The notes below the pieces were generated by a model, which was given only the letters and a program-made list of their open reading frames with translations, made no database searches and was not told where the DNA came from. A stretch of 64,000 nt of DNA from Leptodontidium sp. MPI-SDFR-AT-0119 (lineage: Eukaryota > Ascomycota > Leotiomycetes > Helotiales > Leptodontidiaceae): NCBI GenBank assembly GCA_020726505.1, contig JAHLEZ010000013.1, positions 992,001 to 1,056,000 of the forward strand, given 5' to 3'. The translations under genes were made by a program, and so were the position numbers. This document shows, piece after piece, positions 30,560 to 44,539 of this stretch. The stretch's first letter is position 1, and every line of letters begins with the position of its first letter.

Positions 30560-30990
30560 TCACCTCCTCATCCCCTCCTCAACCTGCCCACCCAGCCCCT
30601 CAACCCTCTCAACCAACCTCTTCCTCTCCGCAAGCTGCGCACGCATATAATCCACCGTCTTCTTCAACACCACGCTCTCGCTCCTCCCCTGCCCTTCTAA
30701 CCCCGGCACCAGCTCTGTGAGGCGATCGAAGCCTTCGCGGATAGCTTGTCTGCGTTTCTGTTCTGCATGACACACGAATTAGCCATGCCCAATTGCCGAT
30801 GTGGAAGAGGGGGTGATTGAACGAAGGAGAGGGCTAAGAAAGGCGTGGAATAGGAGAGCAAAGGAGGGGGATAAATACCAGAAGCAATATGATTCGCCTT
30901 CTTCTCATGCTCCGACAACCTAGGTTTCTCATCCAAGCCATTCGCCGACCCTGGATTGGCAGAGCCCTCTCGAGGAGGGGATGTCGACAT
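30560..30990 (-). CDS. Small bHLH transcription factor, INO4-like
   Basis: Exons 30990-30879 and 30762-30560; intron 30763-30878 (GTATTT...TGCAG) in phase 1; 104 residues. The join places NHIAS before EQKRRQAIREGFDRLTELVP and so completes the basic region with the H-E-R residues expected for E-box (CANNTG) binding. The loop is short (GLEGQGRSES), and helix 2 (VVLKKTVDYMRAQLAERKRL) continues into a short leucine-zipper-like tail. Small size and a near-terminal bHLH resemble yeast Ino4 and its filamentous homologues, which pair with a second bHLH protein to control phospholipid synthesis genes. The INO4 assignment is by shape only. The intron splits the basic region, so accurate splicing is needed for DNA binding. 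Confidence 0.85.
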
Positions 30991-32376
30991 CTCTGGCTCT
31001 TCTCGTCTCTTTTATCCTTCCCTCCTTCCTTCCTTGATCTCCCTCTTGTTATTCCTCCTCAAGTACCTGCTGGGAGCTAGGTAAGGTAGGTAGGTAGGTA
31101 GTATTGCTCTGCTGGTCACAAGACCTCCACCTCAATGTTTTGTAAGAACCATGCGCTCGCTCGAATGTCCAGCTGTGTGAAATCACATTGCACGCGCTGG
31201 ATTGTCGGATTGGCGAGAAGTCGAGGAATGAAGAGGAAGGAGGGAGGAGACGTAGATGTGGAGAGAACCGGGTTGAGGATGAGATGAGATGATGAGATGT
31301 TGATCACTCCGCACTATCACATGCTCAACGAAGCTTTGAGCTTTATTTGGCTAAGCGTGTTTGGGGATAGCGTTGGAGACCAGGGCCCGCTTAAACTTCA
31401 GCCTTGCAGACCTCATGTTTCAGGAAAAAAACCTCGGCCACGCACGGCAGTGTTCGAGATAATTTAGGCATGTTTTTAAAATTGTAGGAAGGAAACGTTT
31501 ACTTGCTAGCATGTGATAAACTAGCCCTTTTTCTTTGATGCCCACATTCGCAAGACGCTGTGCTGGTGCACTACTTATTCATATCTTCTTCCGCATCGTT
31601 ACTAAAACTACATTTCAATATCGAGAAATGATATAACATAAAAATATGTCGTTAAGTTACGTTTCATTGCCTTGGCTGAAAGAACCCTTTTGTTCCAGAG
31701 TCCATCTATTCAACACTGTACCGTACCTTTACCTTGGCATTCCATCTCATCCCGACTCACTCATTCCTTCGCCCTGAATTAAGCGAGCATCAAAATCTCA
31801 CCAAAACAAAAAGCCTCGGAACCGAGGACAAAGAACCTGGAATCCTATCCGTCCGTGCATAACCCCTCGAGTCGAAGTAGTTCTTGTGCTCCTAAAATAG
31901 AGGAGATTTTACTCTGAGACTTAGAGATGGGAGGGACAAGGGATCATCGGCGGGATGGACTTGAGATTGTGTTGGAGTGGTGACGATCGACTCACATGTT
32001 GCAGTGCTAAGGAGATTCAGGGGTTCTAGTTAGGTTTGACTAGGGCCACTTTCGGTGGGGTTTCGGAGGCGATTTGCATATGTAAGAAGGTCCTCCCTCG
32101 GACTCCTTGAATTCTGTATCTTCTTTGTTTCCTTCGTAGCTGGTGGTAGTAGACCTATAATACTCGAGTTACCACCGCCTACGTACTCCCATATACCTCT
32201 AGCAACGCTCCTTAAGTATTGCGTCGTTACACAAGGAATAGGGATAGAATAAATATAGTAAGTATATTTTTGGCATTATCAGAAGAACTATAGATTCCAC
32301 CTACTATATACAATACGGACATTGCTACCAGAGACACCTACCCTCAATACGCATACTACCACATCACGACGTTGTA
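30991..32376. other. Intergenic, about 1.4 kb
   Basis: Contains the bHLH promoter (left) and the 3' flank of the GH30 gene (right). A short (GGTA)n-type run lies at 31080-31100. No gene supported. Confidence 0.5.
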
Positions 32377-34081
<1,705 letters not shown>

Positions 34082-34156
34082 GTTATGAAAGATGGACTTT
34101 GGATATCGGCGCACACGAGCTCCTGGAGAAGAGAGAATAGTAGCTCGACGTTACGA

Positions 34157-34176
34157 TATATATATATATATAAAGC
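34157..34176 (-). promoter_or_regulatory. TATA-like run upstream of the GH30 gene
   Basis: A (TA)n stretch about 80-95 bases before ATG 34081, read toward the gene as a TATATA box. Position fits a core promoter; part may simply be a microsatellite. Confidence 0.5.
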
Positions 34177-34218
34177 GACGACTGGACTCTTCCATATTCA
34201 GTTATGTCATATAGTTCA

Positions 34219-34225
34219 GGCTAAA
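34219..34225 (+). promoter_or_regulatory. GGCTAAA motif (XlnR/Xyr1-type site) upstream of GH30
   Basis: Exact GGCTAAA, about 138 bases before the GH30 start. This is the known core bound by the xylanolytic activator XlnR/Xyr1 in Aspergillus and Trichoderma. A 7-mer alone is weak evidence; the nearby xylanase makes it relevant. Confidence 0.4.
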
Positions 34226-36414
34226 CTGTAATCCTGTAACCCTGGAAGGCTTGTTTGTCCATCACAAGACGAACGAATACTTCGTCGTGGTCCCCTGGGT
34301 CGTCTTTTTTGGAAAGGCCATAGCTAAATCGACATACGCTAAGCAAGCGAGCCGAAAATGAAGGGTACATTTATCACTATTAGAATTTGTATAGATTACT
34401 ATACACAGTTCATAACTAGAATTATGCCAGATTATCAAAATAATCATCTGCTTCAAAGTCCGCATCCTAGGTATATACCTCAATGCCACCAATTACCTCT
34501 CGTTGCATCGTAGCCGCAGCAATTGTAGTAGCATCTTCAATACTATCTGTTTGATAGACTGATGAAATACCTTACATATTGGCCGTCTTGCGTCGTATTT
34601 ACTCACGCGATGGCAGACAGACAAACAATGTGCGGAATAGCTTTGAATCCCGTTGCTGGAGAGCATATCTATTAGCTTTCGCATGCACCTGGAATGCAGT
34701 AAAAGCAGTAGCAACGTCGCTGTAAATTTCTGGAGGAGGCACGGGGCCACAAGGTCGAGGAATAGAAGAGGCCAAAGTAGTTACAGGTCAAGCAATGTTG
34801 TCTGAATCGCGAAGTGTTGCCTGACTAGCTTCAATTTTCAATTCCAGGGGCTGATTACATGATTATGAATTTTATAATATAGATAAGAGGCCCTTGCCAC
34901 GCAATAAAAGTATAGCACGGCGAGGTTGATAGATAACACTCGCCAAGTCAATGCATTTTTAGTGTATGTCGATTTAGCTGTGGCCAGAAAAAAAAAATCC
35001 CCGTGAAAGCTTTTGACTTCGATGGTAAGGATGAGTAATGAGGGGAAAGTGGGTGTCCAACTAGGTTGGATCGCGTGGCACATCGGGAAGCTCGCCAGTT
35101 CATCCTCATTTGCTGGATGAAGCTTACGGAAATTCGTGCACCGCGTCCAGGAAAAGCAAGCCTTGCGGTATTAACACCCATCCATCTCTATTCTCGGTAC
35201 GATGCTCCATGATGCCGCAGCCCCTGCTAGTCTGCCCCGCCATTCGGACGATTATTTCTGTGTGCATGGCTAGTAATGTACGGAGCAAATGTGGTTTTGC
35301 AAAAGGGGATGGAAAGCAGAAGCCGATTGATGGAGGAAGTTGTCAGTCTAGCTGCTGAGTGGCTATTTATTATCAACGATTAGTTCTAACACTTTTTGGA
35401 AGTGATGCTATGCAAAAACTCTACATTCAAGATATTGAAGTTTGTGAGACGTAGAAGCCGAATAATAGGTCGTGAGATTAAGCATGAGACTTAGTTTCTA
35501 TAAGTCCGCCATTTGGAATATCTAATATATAGAGGTAGATCTCGCGATTTGTACTATCCTGGACTGTTTTCATTGAAATTAAAAACGTTTGATCTGTGGT
35601 TGATATCTTCAACCACAGACGGCTAGTTAACTTTGACGAGACTACGACTACCCCTATAAGGTAGCTATCGTGCTAACAGAGGTTAAGGAGATTTGTAGCA
35701 CCTCAAACTCTGAAGGAGAGGAGAGCGGCGTGGAACATGAAGGAGCTCGTGTGTATCAGCATGATAACTAGAACGCCAACACCACGAGGCGATGGGTTTC
35801 AATCTCAGCCTTTGCTACTATGTGATAGAGAGGTTGGTATGAATGAGAAACCGTTGCACAGCTGTTGCTGTAATAGGGTAGAAGTTTATACAGATATCAG
35901 CATGTATAGAGGCGAATGAGGGTGGGGACGTAACTGAAGCTGGGAATCAACAACAACGTAACTCAAGAGACACAACAGCACCAATTTCAAGAATCAAGTT
36001 CAGCAGGCAACAGAACGTTATTCTAAACTATCATACGAAGCTTTCCACTCTTAAGGAGTGAGGTTAATTGGCGTGGATACCTCGCACCCTGAGGCTGAAC
36101 AACAGGTAGCTCCCCTGTCACAGCTTTGGGAAAGCCATTGCTTTTGTGTTTGAAATGCCTACTTTAGCTAGTTATGTACAGAGCAGAAAAAGTTTGGAAT
36201 TATTTACAGAGAAGTTACTTATGTACGTGAAGAAAAGATCAACCAACTAACCACCGCTAAACGAGCGAGGCCCATGTATACATATTCCTCCCAGCCAGCC
36301 AAGCCCATAATGATGAAATCTCGATCGTAACAAGACCGAGCTTCCATCTTATCCTCATCTCTCCCTCCATTTCTAACACCTCGCATGCTTTAGAGAGTCC
36401 ATCTACCACCCTCC
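34226..36414. other. Intergenic, about 2.2 kb
   Basis: Between the GH30 promoter and the 3' end of the GH43 gene. Small ORFs on both strands (34262-35919) are short and patternless. No gene supported. Confidence 0.5.
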
Positions 36415-38202
36415 TCACAAGCATTGCGAGTAGTATTCATTCGAGTACTTGCACGTATATGGGCTCACGCACGTCGTTGGCCCTGTCCAGCCTATGCCGC
36501 CACACTGCCCATATTGAGCTGCGCCTCCAGTTCCCCCACCGTCTGTGGCAGTCGAGCCAGAGCCTCCGGTGGTCGACCTCGTTGTCAAAGTCGGAGCAGG
36601 AGCGGTAGTCGTACTCGCCGTCGTTGCACCCCCGGTCGCCGGGCCGGTCGTCTCACCTGGGCTATCGACCGTGAAACTGCTCACCTTGACACTGCCTCCG
36701 AGTGCCTTGGCAGCAAAGTTGAAAACGGCATAGCGGTAGCCCGGGAAGAAGTTCCAGGCGTTGTTAAGCGTCAGGGCTGAGCCAAGCTGTGAGAAGGTCT
36801 TGCCGTCGGTGCTGTAGTAGAACTTGGCCGTCTTGTCGCTACCGACGTGAATGTCAGCGTAGATACGGAACCAGATCTTATTGGCCGTGGTGCTCACGCT
36901 GGCCACCTCGGATCCGGTACTACTGGTCGCCCACGTTGAGGTCATGGTCAGACCGGAGGTCATGGAGATCTTGGTGCTGCTGCCCGTCTTCACGATACCG
37001 ATCCAGGCGGACGTGTCGCGCAGCATGGCAAATCCGGCGCAGTCTCCGTCGGCCATGCTGCTGATATCCATAAGTATAGTGCCGGAAGAGGTGGGGCCGA
37101 GAATTCGGTGAGACAACGTGTTGCGCGCGTGGTAAAGGTCGCTAGTCACGGTTGCTGTGCTCAAGGTCAGGCCATTATTGATACTGTACTTGCTAGTGTC
37201 GGGATTGTGATTCCACTCCCACTGCGGGCCGAGGGAGCTACCGGAGAAGGAATCTGTGCCGGTGTGGGATACAGGAGAGAGGGTAAGAGGAGCCGTGTAG
37301 GACGTTCCCCAGGCGTTGTTGACGAGCTGGATATCAGGGAAACCATCACTACCCCAGGTTATGGGGGCGAGGACAGGAACTCGGCCACCGGGATAGCTAT
37401 CGACGAAGGCCATGTAGTACCAACTCCCTGCAGCTGTCTCCACGAGACTACCTTGGTGTGGGGTACCGCCGTTGGTGATGGGGCTGCCGAGATTCAGAAG
37501 AACCTCGTTGATGGTATATGTACCAAAAGGAGACGAAGCTTTCAGGATGTATTGACCATTGGCAGGCCTAGTGGTGAAGATGTAGTAATTCCCATTTCTC
37601 TTGTACATGCGAGAGCCTTCGAGGGTCCCGATACTGGAGGGGGTGTTGTAGACAACTTGCGTCTTGACTTGGGAAAGGCCGTCAGCCGATAGCTGTGCTA
37701 CAGACAGCTGGGTGTTGCCATAGGCAATGTACATAGTATCATCGTCGTCAATGAGCAAGCCAGCATCGTAGTAGCATTGGCTGATTTTGGCCGCCTGGGT
37801 CCATGGGCCGGTTGGGGAAGGTGCTGTATAGACGTAGGTCGCACTATATTCAATGCAGCCATACCAGTACCACTTCTTGTTGCTGGCCCGGTATCTCATG
37901 GTCGAGGCATATACGCCTTTGATATATGCCGTGGCCCCATTCGTCATGTCATACTTGGAGCCAAAGGCAAGAGTTGGAACGGAATGGCCAATGTACTTCC
38001 AGTTGACCATATCTGTTGAGCTCAGAATCGGGGCGCCGGGTGAGTAGTGCATATTAGATGCCGAGTAATAGAAGGTGTCGTCGACGCGGAAGATGTCGTT
38101 ATCTGCCAGATCTTCCCATAGCACGGGGTTGCTAAAGGTAGCACCTATGACCGATGGAACGGCCATGGATGCAGCAGAGAACAAGCTCATGGAAATCTTC
38201 AT
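36415..38202 (-). CDS. GH43 beta-xylosidase/arabinofuranosidase-like enzyme with C-terminal CBM1
   Basis: Single exon, 595 residues. I chose ATG 38202 ([20 protein letters not shown]), a good signal peptide. The 74 codons before it are open but not needed. The five-bladed propeller shows the three GH43 carboxylates: base Asp in [11 protein letters not shown], pKa-tuning Asp in [20 protein letters not shown], and acid Glu in [15 protein letters not shown] second, concanavalin-like domain follows ([20 protein letters not shown] to [11 protein letters not shown]), as in GH43 beta-xylosidases with a C2 domain. Then come a Thr/Gly-rich linker and CBM1 ([14 protein letters not shown] ... [12 protein letters not shown]). 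CBM1 on this type of GH43 suggests action on insoluble substrate. It probably releases xylose or arabinose from xylan products made by the neighbouring GH30. The subfamily is not resolved by eye. Confidence 0.9.
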   Translation of the reverse strand: MKISMSLFSAASMAVPSVIGATFSNPVLWEDLADNDIFRVDDTFYYSASNMHYSPGAPILSSTDMVNWKYIGHSVPTLAFGSKYDMTNGATAYIKGVYASTMRYRASNKKWYWYGCIEYSATYVYTAPSPTGPWTQAAKISQCYYDAGLLIDDDDTMYIAYGNTQLSVAQLSADGLSQVKTQVVYNTPSSIGTLEGSRMYKRNGNYYIFTTRPANGQYILKASSPFGTYTINEVLLNLGSPITNGGTPHQGSLVETAAGSWYYMAFVDSYPGGRVPVLAPITWGSDGFPDIQLVNNAWGTSYTAPLTLSPVSHTGTDSFSGSSLGPQWEWNHNPDTSKYSINNGLTLSTATVTSDLYHARNTLSHRILGPTSSGTILMDISSMADGDCAGFAMLRDTSAWIGIVKTGSSTKISMTSGLTMTSTWATSSTGSEVASVSTTANKIWFRIYADIHVGSDKTAKFYYSTDGKTFSQLGSALTLNNAWNFFPGYRYAVFNFAAKALGGSVKVSSFTVDSPGETTGPATGGATTASTTTAPAPTLTTRSTTGGSGSTATDGGGTGGAAQYGQCGGIGWTGPTTCVSPYTCKYSNEYYSQCL

Positions 38203-39756
38203 CTTAAACCTGGAATAGCCAATGAATAACGTGTAAAAAATAACAAACCAACTTAGTGAAACTAGATACACGAGACAACGACGCTGAGCAAGAGGCGTGC
38301 TAGAAAGAAAGGGGCGGCAGACAAACGACAACGAGACGGAGGGGATGTTAGTAACTTTATCTGCATTGTATCTCTCGTCCATCTTCCCCAGAACGGATGT
38401 TTGTTCAGGGAGGGAAGGGATCACTAGCTACTACCCAGAAGGAGCGATAATGTGAATCCTGCCGGCCGGGAAGGTTCCTCCTTGGGCCGCTTGGACGTGG
38501 AGAAATGAGCCCATCGCGGGTGCGCAAATAACTACCATTCTCTTTTGGTTGCGCATGAAGCAATACAGCCATTTAGACAAGCATTTTCTCGATGATGGAA
38601 ATCGACGGAGAAAATCCGCAGCGTCACATTCGCTTGCTAGCGGGTGCCGGGATCCCCCAAGTAAAAGATCACCAACGTCCAAACTACATACAGACTTTGC
38701 TCCTCAAGCGCTGCTTTGAATTAAGGAAGGGCGACTCCACCATTGGTGCGCCTGGATGTTTCGGAAGATCGACTGCGAAAAGACGCAAAGAAGCTGGTGA
38801 TACATGTTCGTAAGATGTACGTTGATCATCAAAGATACCCGAGTTACCTATACGAAGTACGATGTAAACATGGAGGGGATTCGGGTACTCATTTTGTACC
38901 CCGCAGCTGACTAAGTGTGTATAGAACCGCGCCATTCATTCAATTGTAGTGTATCCTGTCCCTGTCTAATTATCCTAGCTACTGGAGTTGCGCGCCGCTG
39001 CTGCCGCATCTTGAGAGTTCCCCCACAAATCGGGGTTTGACAGGGTAATAAGCTAAGCTTTGAGGTCGGTTGGTATGACGGCCTCATCCTAGTGTGCTTC
39101 CAGCTCTCCCCTGTCACTTCTGCCCCTTGATCGTTTGAATTGAGGGGAATGAATCACATCCATGAGTCGGAGACGAACCACCTTCACAAGGCATATATAA
39201 AGTACGTTTATTGAAGAGTGAGATTATAAAGAGACGCTTAATTCTTGGTTAGTTTCTTCCGCCCCCACTCCGCTGCTAGTAAGCTGCATCTCCACTCAGC
39301 CTGTCTTAAGGTGTTGTATGTTTTGCAGCCCACAGAGTATTCTTAAAAAGCAACATTCCTTCAATGATTCATTCAGGGGTCATAGCACCAGACGTTCTAT
39401 CTGTGGGTGTGTCGGTTGATAAGTAAGTGTGGTGGGATGAGCATACCAGGGGCGATATGCGTGTTTATGTTCCTAAGCGAGGCAGCTGGTGATGGAAATG
39501 GAGGCGAGGTTTTGCCGAGGCTTCGCGTGACTCTCACGGTCCATGGTGATTTTTGGCTTGCATAGCGACATGAAGGTTATTGTGTTGGAAATCAAGCAGG
39601 ACTAGCTATGAACAGCGGATCTCTGTAGCTTCTCAATTAACTGTCTACTCCCAAGCTAGTCACGCATTCCGCAACACCAACGCCCATTGAAGGCTGACAC
39701 TCTTTTCAATGCAAGCTGAGAAGGCTCAGCGGATGTGGGGTGGTTATACGTGAGTT
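38203..39756. other. Intergenic, about 1.55 kb
   Basis: Holds the GH43 promoter and the 3' flank of the CE1 gene. I found no GGCTAA motif in the first 300 bases before ATG 38202. A small ORF (38592-38813) is not convincing. Confidence 0.5.
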
Positions 39757-41044
39757 TTACAGACACTATATATTACCATGATGTTAGTTCTTGAGCTATA
39801 CTGCATCGCAATACTGTCAAAGTGACAGGTGTATCTAACCTGAGAGTACCACACGCTGGAGAATGTACAAGTATACGGGGATTCGCAAACCGTTGGACCA
39901 GTCCAGCCAGTGCCACCACTAAGTCAAGAGTCAATATGGATTGCTGTAAGAGACCTACTTCACACTGGGTATTCCTACCATTGTCCCCAATGAGCAGCAG
40001 TGCTAGTTGAACTTGCAGCTGTGGATGTGGTCGTGTGTGTTGATAAAGTTGAACTAGCTCGGGTGGATGTCGTAGCTACCGAAGGCATAAGGCCAAACCA
40101 CACAAGATCGTCTTCCGTTCGGACAGGCACCGAATGGCCAACATCTAATGCAGAGAAACCAACTAATTTAGTGCCATCTCCGTAAACCATCTTGGTGTAA
40201 CCTGCGATGGGCGTGTTGCTGATGTTTTGGGACCAGGAAACCCCTAGTACATTTGACCATTCTTTCATCTGTTCGGCGAGGTTCTGATATGCGAGAGTGA
40301 AATCGGCGGTTCCATGATATCTGCGTATATTTAGGACACCAATAGGCCACAAAATGATAGGAATTAGTGTAAAGGGAGCTCTCACATCGCCATCTTCGGA
40401 TAACTTCCAGTATACCCGGGATAATAACTGCGCACCAGATTCCCCCACTGCTGCGCTGTCTGGACAGACAGTCCACCCGAGCACGTTGAATTCCACGCCG
40501 CTTGTGACATTCCAGCAGTTGCGGACGAGACATAAAAGCATCCATCAGGCACTCCCGAGTAAACAGTACCGGCCTTGAAAACATCCGGGTATGCTCCAGC
40601 CAACACATTTGTCATCATAGCCCCAGAGCTGAGGCCAGTTGCATATACCTTACTTGCGTCCCCTCCATAATTGGCCGTAGCATATTTAACCATGTTGACA
40701 ATAGTAAGACTATCACCGCCCCCATTGTGGGTCAAACTTGCCAAGGAAGCAACATCCCAGCAGTTGTCTGATGAAGGTGAATCAGGGTAGATTACAATGT
40801 AGCCGTAGGTATCGGCATACGTTGCATAGCCGGTACTGGTGAAGTAATCGTTTGCACTGCCGCTGCACCAATGAATTGCTACAATTATGGGGGCGAGGGA
40901 TAGCTTGGTTGTGGGCACATAGATGTACATGCCTGCGCTTGTTGGTCCAGCGGTGAAAGCAGTCACTTGCTGGAGCGATGAGGTGAGGGTGTTACCCAAG
41001 TGAACCAGAGCCAAGATGGCCGAGAGGACAGAGATTGAGAACAT
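39757..41044 (-). CDS. CE1 acetylxylan esterase-like enzyme (PHB-depolymerase-type fold) with C-terminal CBM1
   Basis: Four exons: 41044-40386, 40320-39979, 39918-39840 and 39765-39757. The introns are 40321-40385, 39919-39978 and 39766-39839, the last with GTTAGA...CTAAC...ATATAG; 362 residues. The signal peptide is [19 protein letters not shown]. The alpha/beta hydrolase domain has [22 protein letters not shown] and LTHNGGGDS, nucleophile Ser in [13 protein letters not shown], Asp in IYHGTADF and His in DVGHSVPV. A Ser/Thr linker leads to CBM1 ([16 protein letters not shown] ... [10 protein letters not shown]). The last exon codes only Cys, Leu and stop, yet supplies the final CBM1 cysteine. 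It likely removes acetyl groups from xylan and so helps the neighbouring GH30 and GH43 enzymes. Feruloyl esterase is the alternative within CE1; the NGGGDS and SSGAMMTN context favours acetylxylan esterase. Confidence 0.9.
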
Positions 41045-41101
41045 ATTGACTGCCGTGAATGAAATATGAGGGTGAACATGAAATGATATTAGAAGGCGGC
41101 C

Positions 41102-41167
41102 TTCTTATAACCAAACTTCTATGTTTTCCATAGGCTTGTACCCATGGGGCCCTGATCCGTAGGCTAA
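41102..41167 (-). promoter_or_regulatory. Putative promoter elements of the CE1 gene
   Basis: TTATAAGAAG on the minus strand (about 41102-41109) lies 60 bases before the start codon as a TATA-like box. A GGCTAA core sits on the plus strand at 41162-41167, about 120 bases upstream, compatible with a Xyr1-type site. Both are short matches. Confidence 0.35.
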
Positions 41168-42479
41168 TTTCTCAAACTTAGCTTGACATTTCCGCTGAGC
41201 TCCGTCTAGAAAACCTCGCATCATTATCAAAGCATCATTCAAAATCTAACGGAAAGCAGGCAACTGGGGCCTAAATAAGGGCGCCACCCAATGACACCGA
41301 GCTTGTTGTCAATTTCTCCCGGTTGCCGAAGCTTAAAGAAATTCAAATCCTGGGGGATCTGATGAGGGTTGGAACTATAGTTCGCCGCCAGGCGAATGCA
41401 AGACCCCATACTGTCAAATAGCAGTAGCTCGGGCCGTTACCCCCGCAGAAAACGGCAGTCAAGACAAAAGCGGGGTTGTAAACATTTGTGAACATCCTTG
41501 TTTCCCCGGATTTCCCTCCAATCGCAGGCATTACCCGGGGTGCCTTGTCTAGGTTTGCACAGCTTCATCTTTTCAAATGCTTTCGAATTTTCCATTGACG
41601 GTCGTCGTCCGAACTTATCAGATTGCCCGGGCCTGGTTCCGCCTGGTCCGGGTGATTCTTGGGGATGGATCCTTAAATGGATATATTCTGAACTTGACGT
41701 GCGTAGTTACACCGTCACCAGACACCTCCCCTTACATCACGGTTCCAACGGGTAAAATTGGTTTCCTGCTTGCGCATGACTTGTCAAGATCGTACAGTGC
41801 TTCTTGTAGAGCGCTATAAGCAGAAAATATGAACTCTCTCTCCCTGCTTGGAACTCAAACGGATATGTACTTGGAATGTGGCGTTGCGTTAAGTTGACGA
41901 GAAATATTCATTATGCGCTAAGCAAATTGAATAGAACCAACTTTTCACAGGAATACAGTGCGATTAAAAGACACAAAACCGCCTAGAACCGTGCACTGGA
42001 TCTCGTGAATTTGCACTTGAAATCATGATGCTTGAAAGGTAAGTAGCTATTGGTAATCAGTTGATAAATGGACAGGGTGTAGGATAGCAAATTACCAGAT
42101 CAGCTTGAAGGAGTGGAATTGGCAAAGCCGGACCACATAGCTTACGGTAACAGGTTGAACACGTGTCGAGGTAAGTCAATTAACAACAGGAAGAAGAAGT
42201 GTAGGCAGAGTGAAGAGACAATCTGATCAGTCCGTGTTTGAGGAACGACATTTACCGGGCTGTCAGCATCGCTAGGCCATGGAAACCTGAGGGATTCTTT
42301 TCAACGGTTTGGGTGGTGTCAATTGCACCTTTCAAGGCCCGTATAGAAGTCGAACGAATTTAAACTGCCCTCAACTAATGCCAAAACCAATCGTAACTCC
42401 CGCATCGACCAACCAGAATCCTCATTTCCATTTGCACTAGTTATGACATATCTAATCACCACAAGTCAGCTCCCAGCGG
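41168..42479. other. Intergenic, about 1.3 kb
   Basis: Between the CE1 promoter and the 3' end of the HET remnant. Plus-strand ORFs at 41498-41819 overlap each other in two frames and show no domain signal. Nothing supported. Confidence 0.45.
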
Positions 42480-43268
42480 TCATTTGAATATATCACAATA
42501 TAAGAGCCGTAATTCTGATTCTGCGCCATCAAATATCGTAGGGGTTTCTCCAATTGAAAAGTCATTCGGACGTTGCAGCAATGTGCCAATCCGTTCATAG
42601 GCGCCGGTCTTCCAATCCATACATCGAAGAACGAGAGAGAATATTGCAGTAGCTCTATCTTCCGCGATCTCCAGGCAGTGGACAAGTGTCTCAGGCTCAA
42701 CCCTGTACTTGTCATTGTGGTGTAGTTGGTAGTCGGTAGAAAACATATTTATCTCCTTGCCATTGGCGTTGGTAATGTAGTACCGGCGATTTAAAGCCTC
42801 ATCGGAGCCGAGATCGTCACTACGGTAGCAAAGGGTGACCTGAACGGCAGGGCATCGCAAGCCGATGCGTGCGGCTGTGATCTCTCCAAAGATATCTTCT
42901 CCCACTACGGAGCACTGCGCTTCTAGCACATGTGTGAAATCTTGGGAGATATCAGCCCGTTCCAGGTAAGTAGTCGGGCTACCTATGGATGCCCATGGCC
43001 AGGTAGGAGCACGCCACGGCCTTGGTCTCGGGTTTATCTGCCGTAAGACAACAGTGAGGGAACTAGCAAGCAGGCTAGCCCCTATAAACCAGACCAATTT
43101 TTCATACTTCGTTATCCTATAATGGCATTTAATGACTACGTTTGTTGGCGGAACTAGGTTTAAGAAACCACTGCCAAAACTTGCAGCACCTCTTTGGAAC
43201 TTCAATATACTGTAAATCCACAAGGCTGAACTTCGATTCCCGCTTAACGAAGCGCAAAACTCGGCCAT
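42480..43268 (-). pseudogene. HET protein C-terminal remnant
   Basis: The ORF of 262 codons from ATG 43268 carries only the C-terminal part of a HET protein. It shows RQINPRPRPWRAPTWPWASI, the well-known WR-APTWSWAS motif that follows the HET domain, then the usual beta-rich tail (GLRCPAVQVTLCYR, YYITNANGKEI, ERIGTLLQR). No SHCWG or WIDALC core exists upstream on this strand. The first 90 residues look like unrelated or frame-shifted sequence, and LVWFIGASLLASSL may be a mutated KLVAI-type segment. Most likely a truncated, decayed gene. A short expressed protein cannot be excluded because the frame has a start and no stop. Confidence 0.6.
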
Positions 43269-44040
43269 ATAAAAACACTATACCCTCCAGCAAATGCACC
43301 ATATAATATGGCAAAGCGATCAAGGAAGCGAAATTTCCACCGGAGCCCGAAAATAAATAGAACGGCCGAAGAAGAGAATATTGTCGGGCCAAGCATCAGT
43401 GAGTAACATTCATCGGAGATCGTCTGTACCCAGGTCACGTGCTCGCTAAGGGAGCAAAAAAGGGGGGAGCTGGAGCTCCCTCAAGCTCCTCTTTCTTCCT
43501 TGCACAGAATCATATATAAAATCACAGTCATTTCCAGAGGAGAGAGCGTCTCTTCCGTGCCACCTCGTTTGCTCTATTACTCGAGCATAGTCATACCGAC
43601 AGTACCCCATGATAATTTGACCAAAGACCGGACCTGCGTGAGATTCATAAACGCGAGGAGCAAGGTAGCATCTGCGTCAGAGAAGCCTCATGTCTCTTTG
43701 CGTACGCGATCTGTAAGCTTCAAAATTCCCTTTACGAGGGAAGACAGAAGTCTTACAAGGGAGATAGATATTGGGTAGGAAAAAAAAAAGACTGGGCCCT
43801 GTAGAATGTTCGTGATTGAAATGAATGTAAAATTCGGGCTTTTTGAGGACAAGATGGTCAAAAGATGTGTTGTTCAAAACTTAGTAGTCGCGGTTAGGGG
43901 GCCTCCGCCGCAGCAATAAAAAGACTCATCGTCCACCCTTCGCAATTTTATTCTTCTTTGTATCCTTCGCTTACGAAGACTAACAACTCCCAATCGTCAT
44001 TTCTTAAGCCCTTTCCTCTTTTTACATAAGTATAATACTC

Positions 44041-44280
44041 CACTCCATCCCTATCAACGAAAATATAAACTACCATCTCAAACCCTTCCCCTCTCTTCTC
44101 TTCTCTTTAATCCCACCCCAAACCACCCCTTAACATCTCACAAAAAAACAAAAACACACTTCCACCTCCACCTCCACCAAATTCCCTCAACCCCACCACG
44201 AAATCCATATCCCACTCCTCCTCCTCACCTACCTCACCACCTCCCTCCCTCTAACATCAGTATCTCGCTCCACCCCTCGC
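44041..44280 (+). promoter_or_regulatory. G-depleted CT/CA-rich block, possible promoter or 5' leader without an ORF
   Basis: Only about five G occur in 240 bases of the plus strand, with runs such as CCACCTCCACCTCCACC. Such C/T/A tracts are common just upstream of strongly transcribed fungal genes. The next ATG (44468) opens only 12 codons, with a GTGAGT donor-like site straight after the sixth codon. Confidence 0.35.
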
Positions 44281-44539
44281 CCACCTACTATAAGATCCAC
44301 GACGCACCACTTCCTTCTGAACGAATTATCCTCAGATAGAATCCCCTACACTACAGAGACAGCTGAAACCAATTACCCTCCCTCGCTCGTTTGTCGATTC
44401 ACACCTCCTACCAACGGCCCGTACGATCTTAGTTGCATCGCTAAAGATAGCACTATAACTTAATATTATGGCGATAGATCGGGTGGTGAGTGTGATAACA
44501 ATTTAGAGTCAGAGGTAAATGGAGAAGATTCGAGGACGA

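Noticed and set aside
37108..37692. 194-codon ORF antisense to the GH43 gene
   Set aside because: Mirror of a well-supported CDS with clear catalytic motifs; typical shadow in GC-rich coding sequence.
41498..41819. Overlapping 80-85 codon plus-strand ORFs upstream of the CE1 gene
   Set aside because: Two frames compete, neither has a signal peptide or motif.
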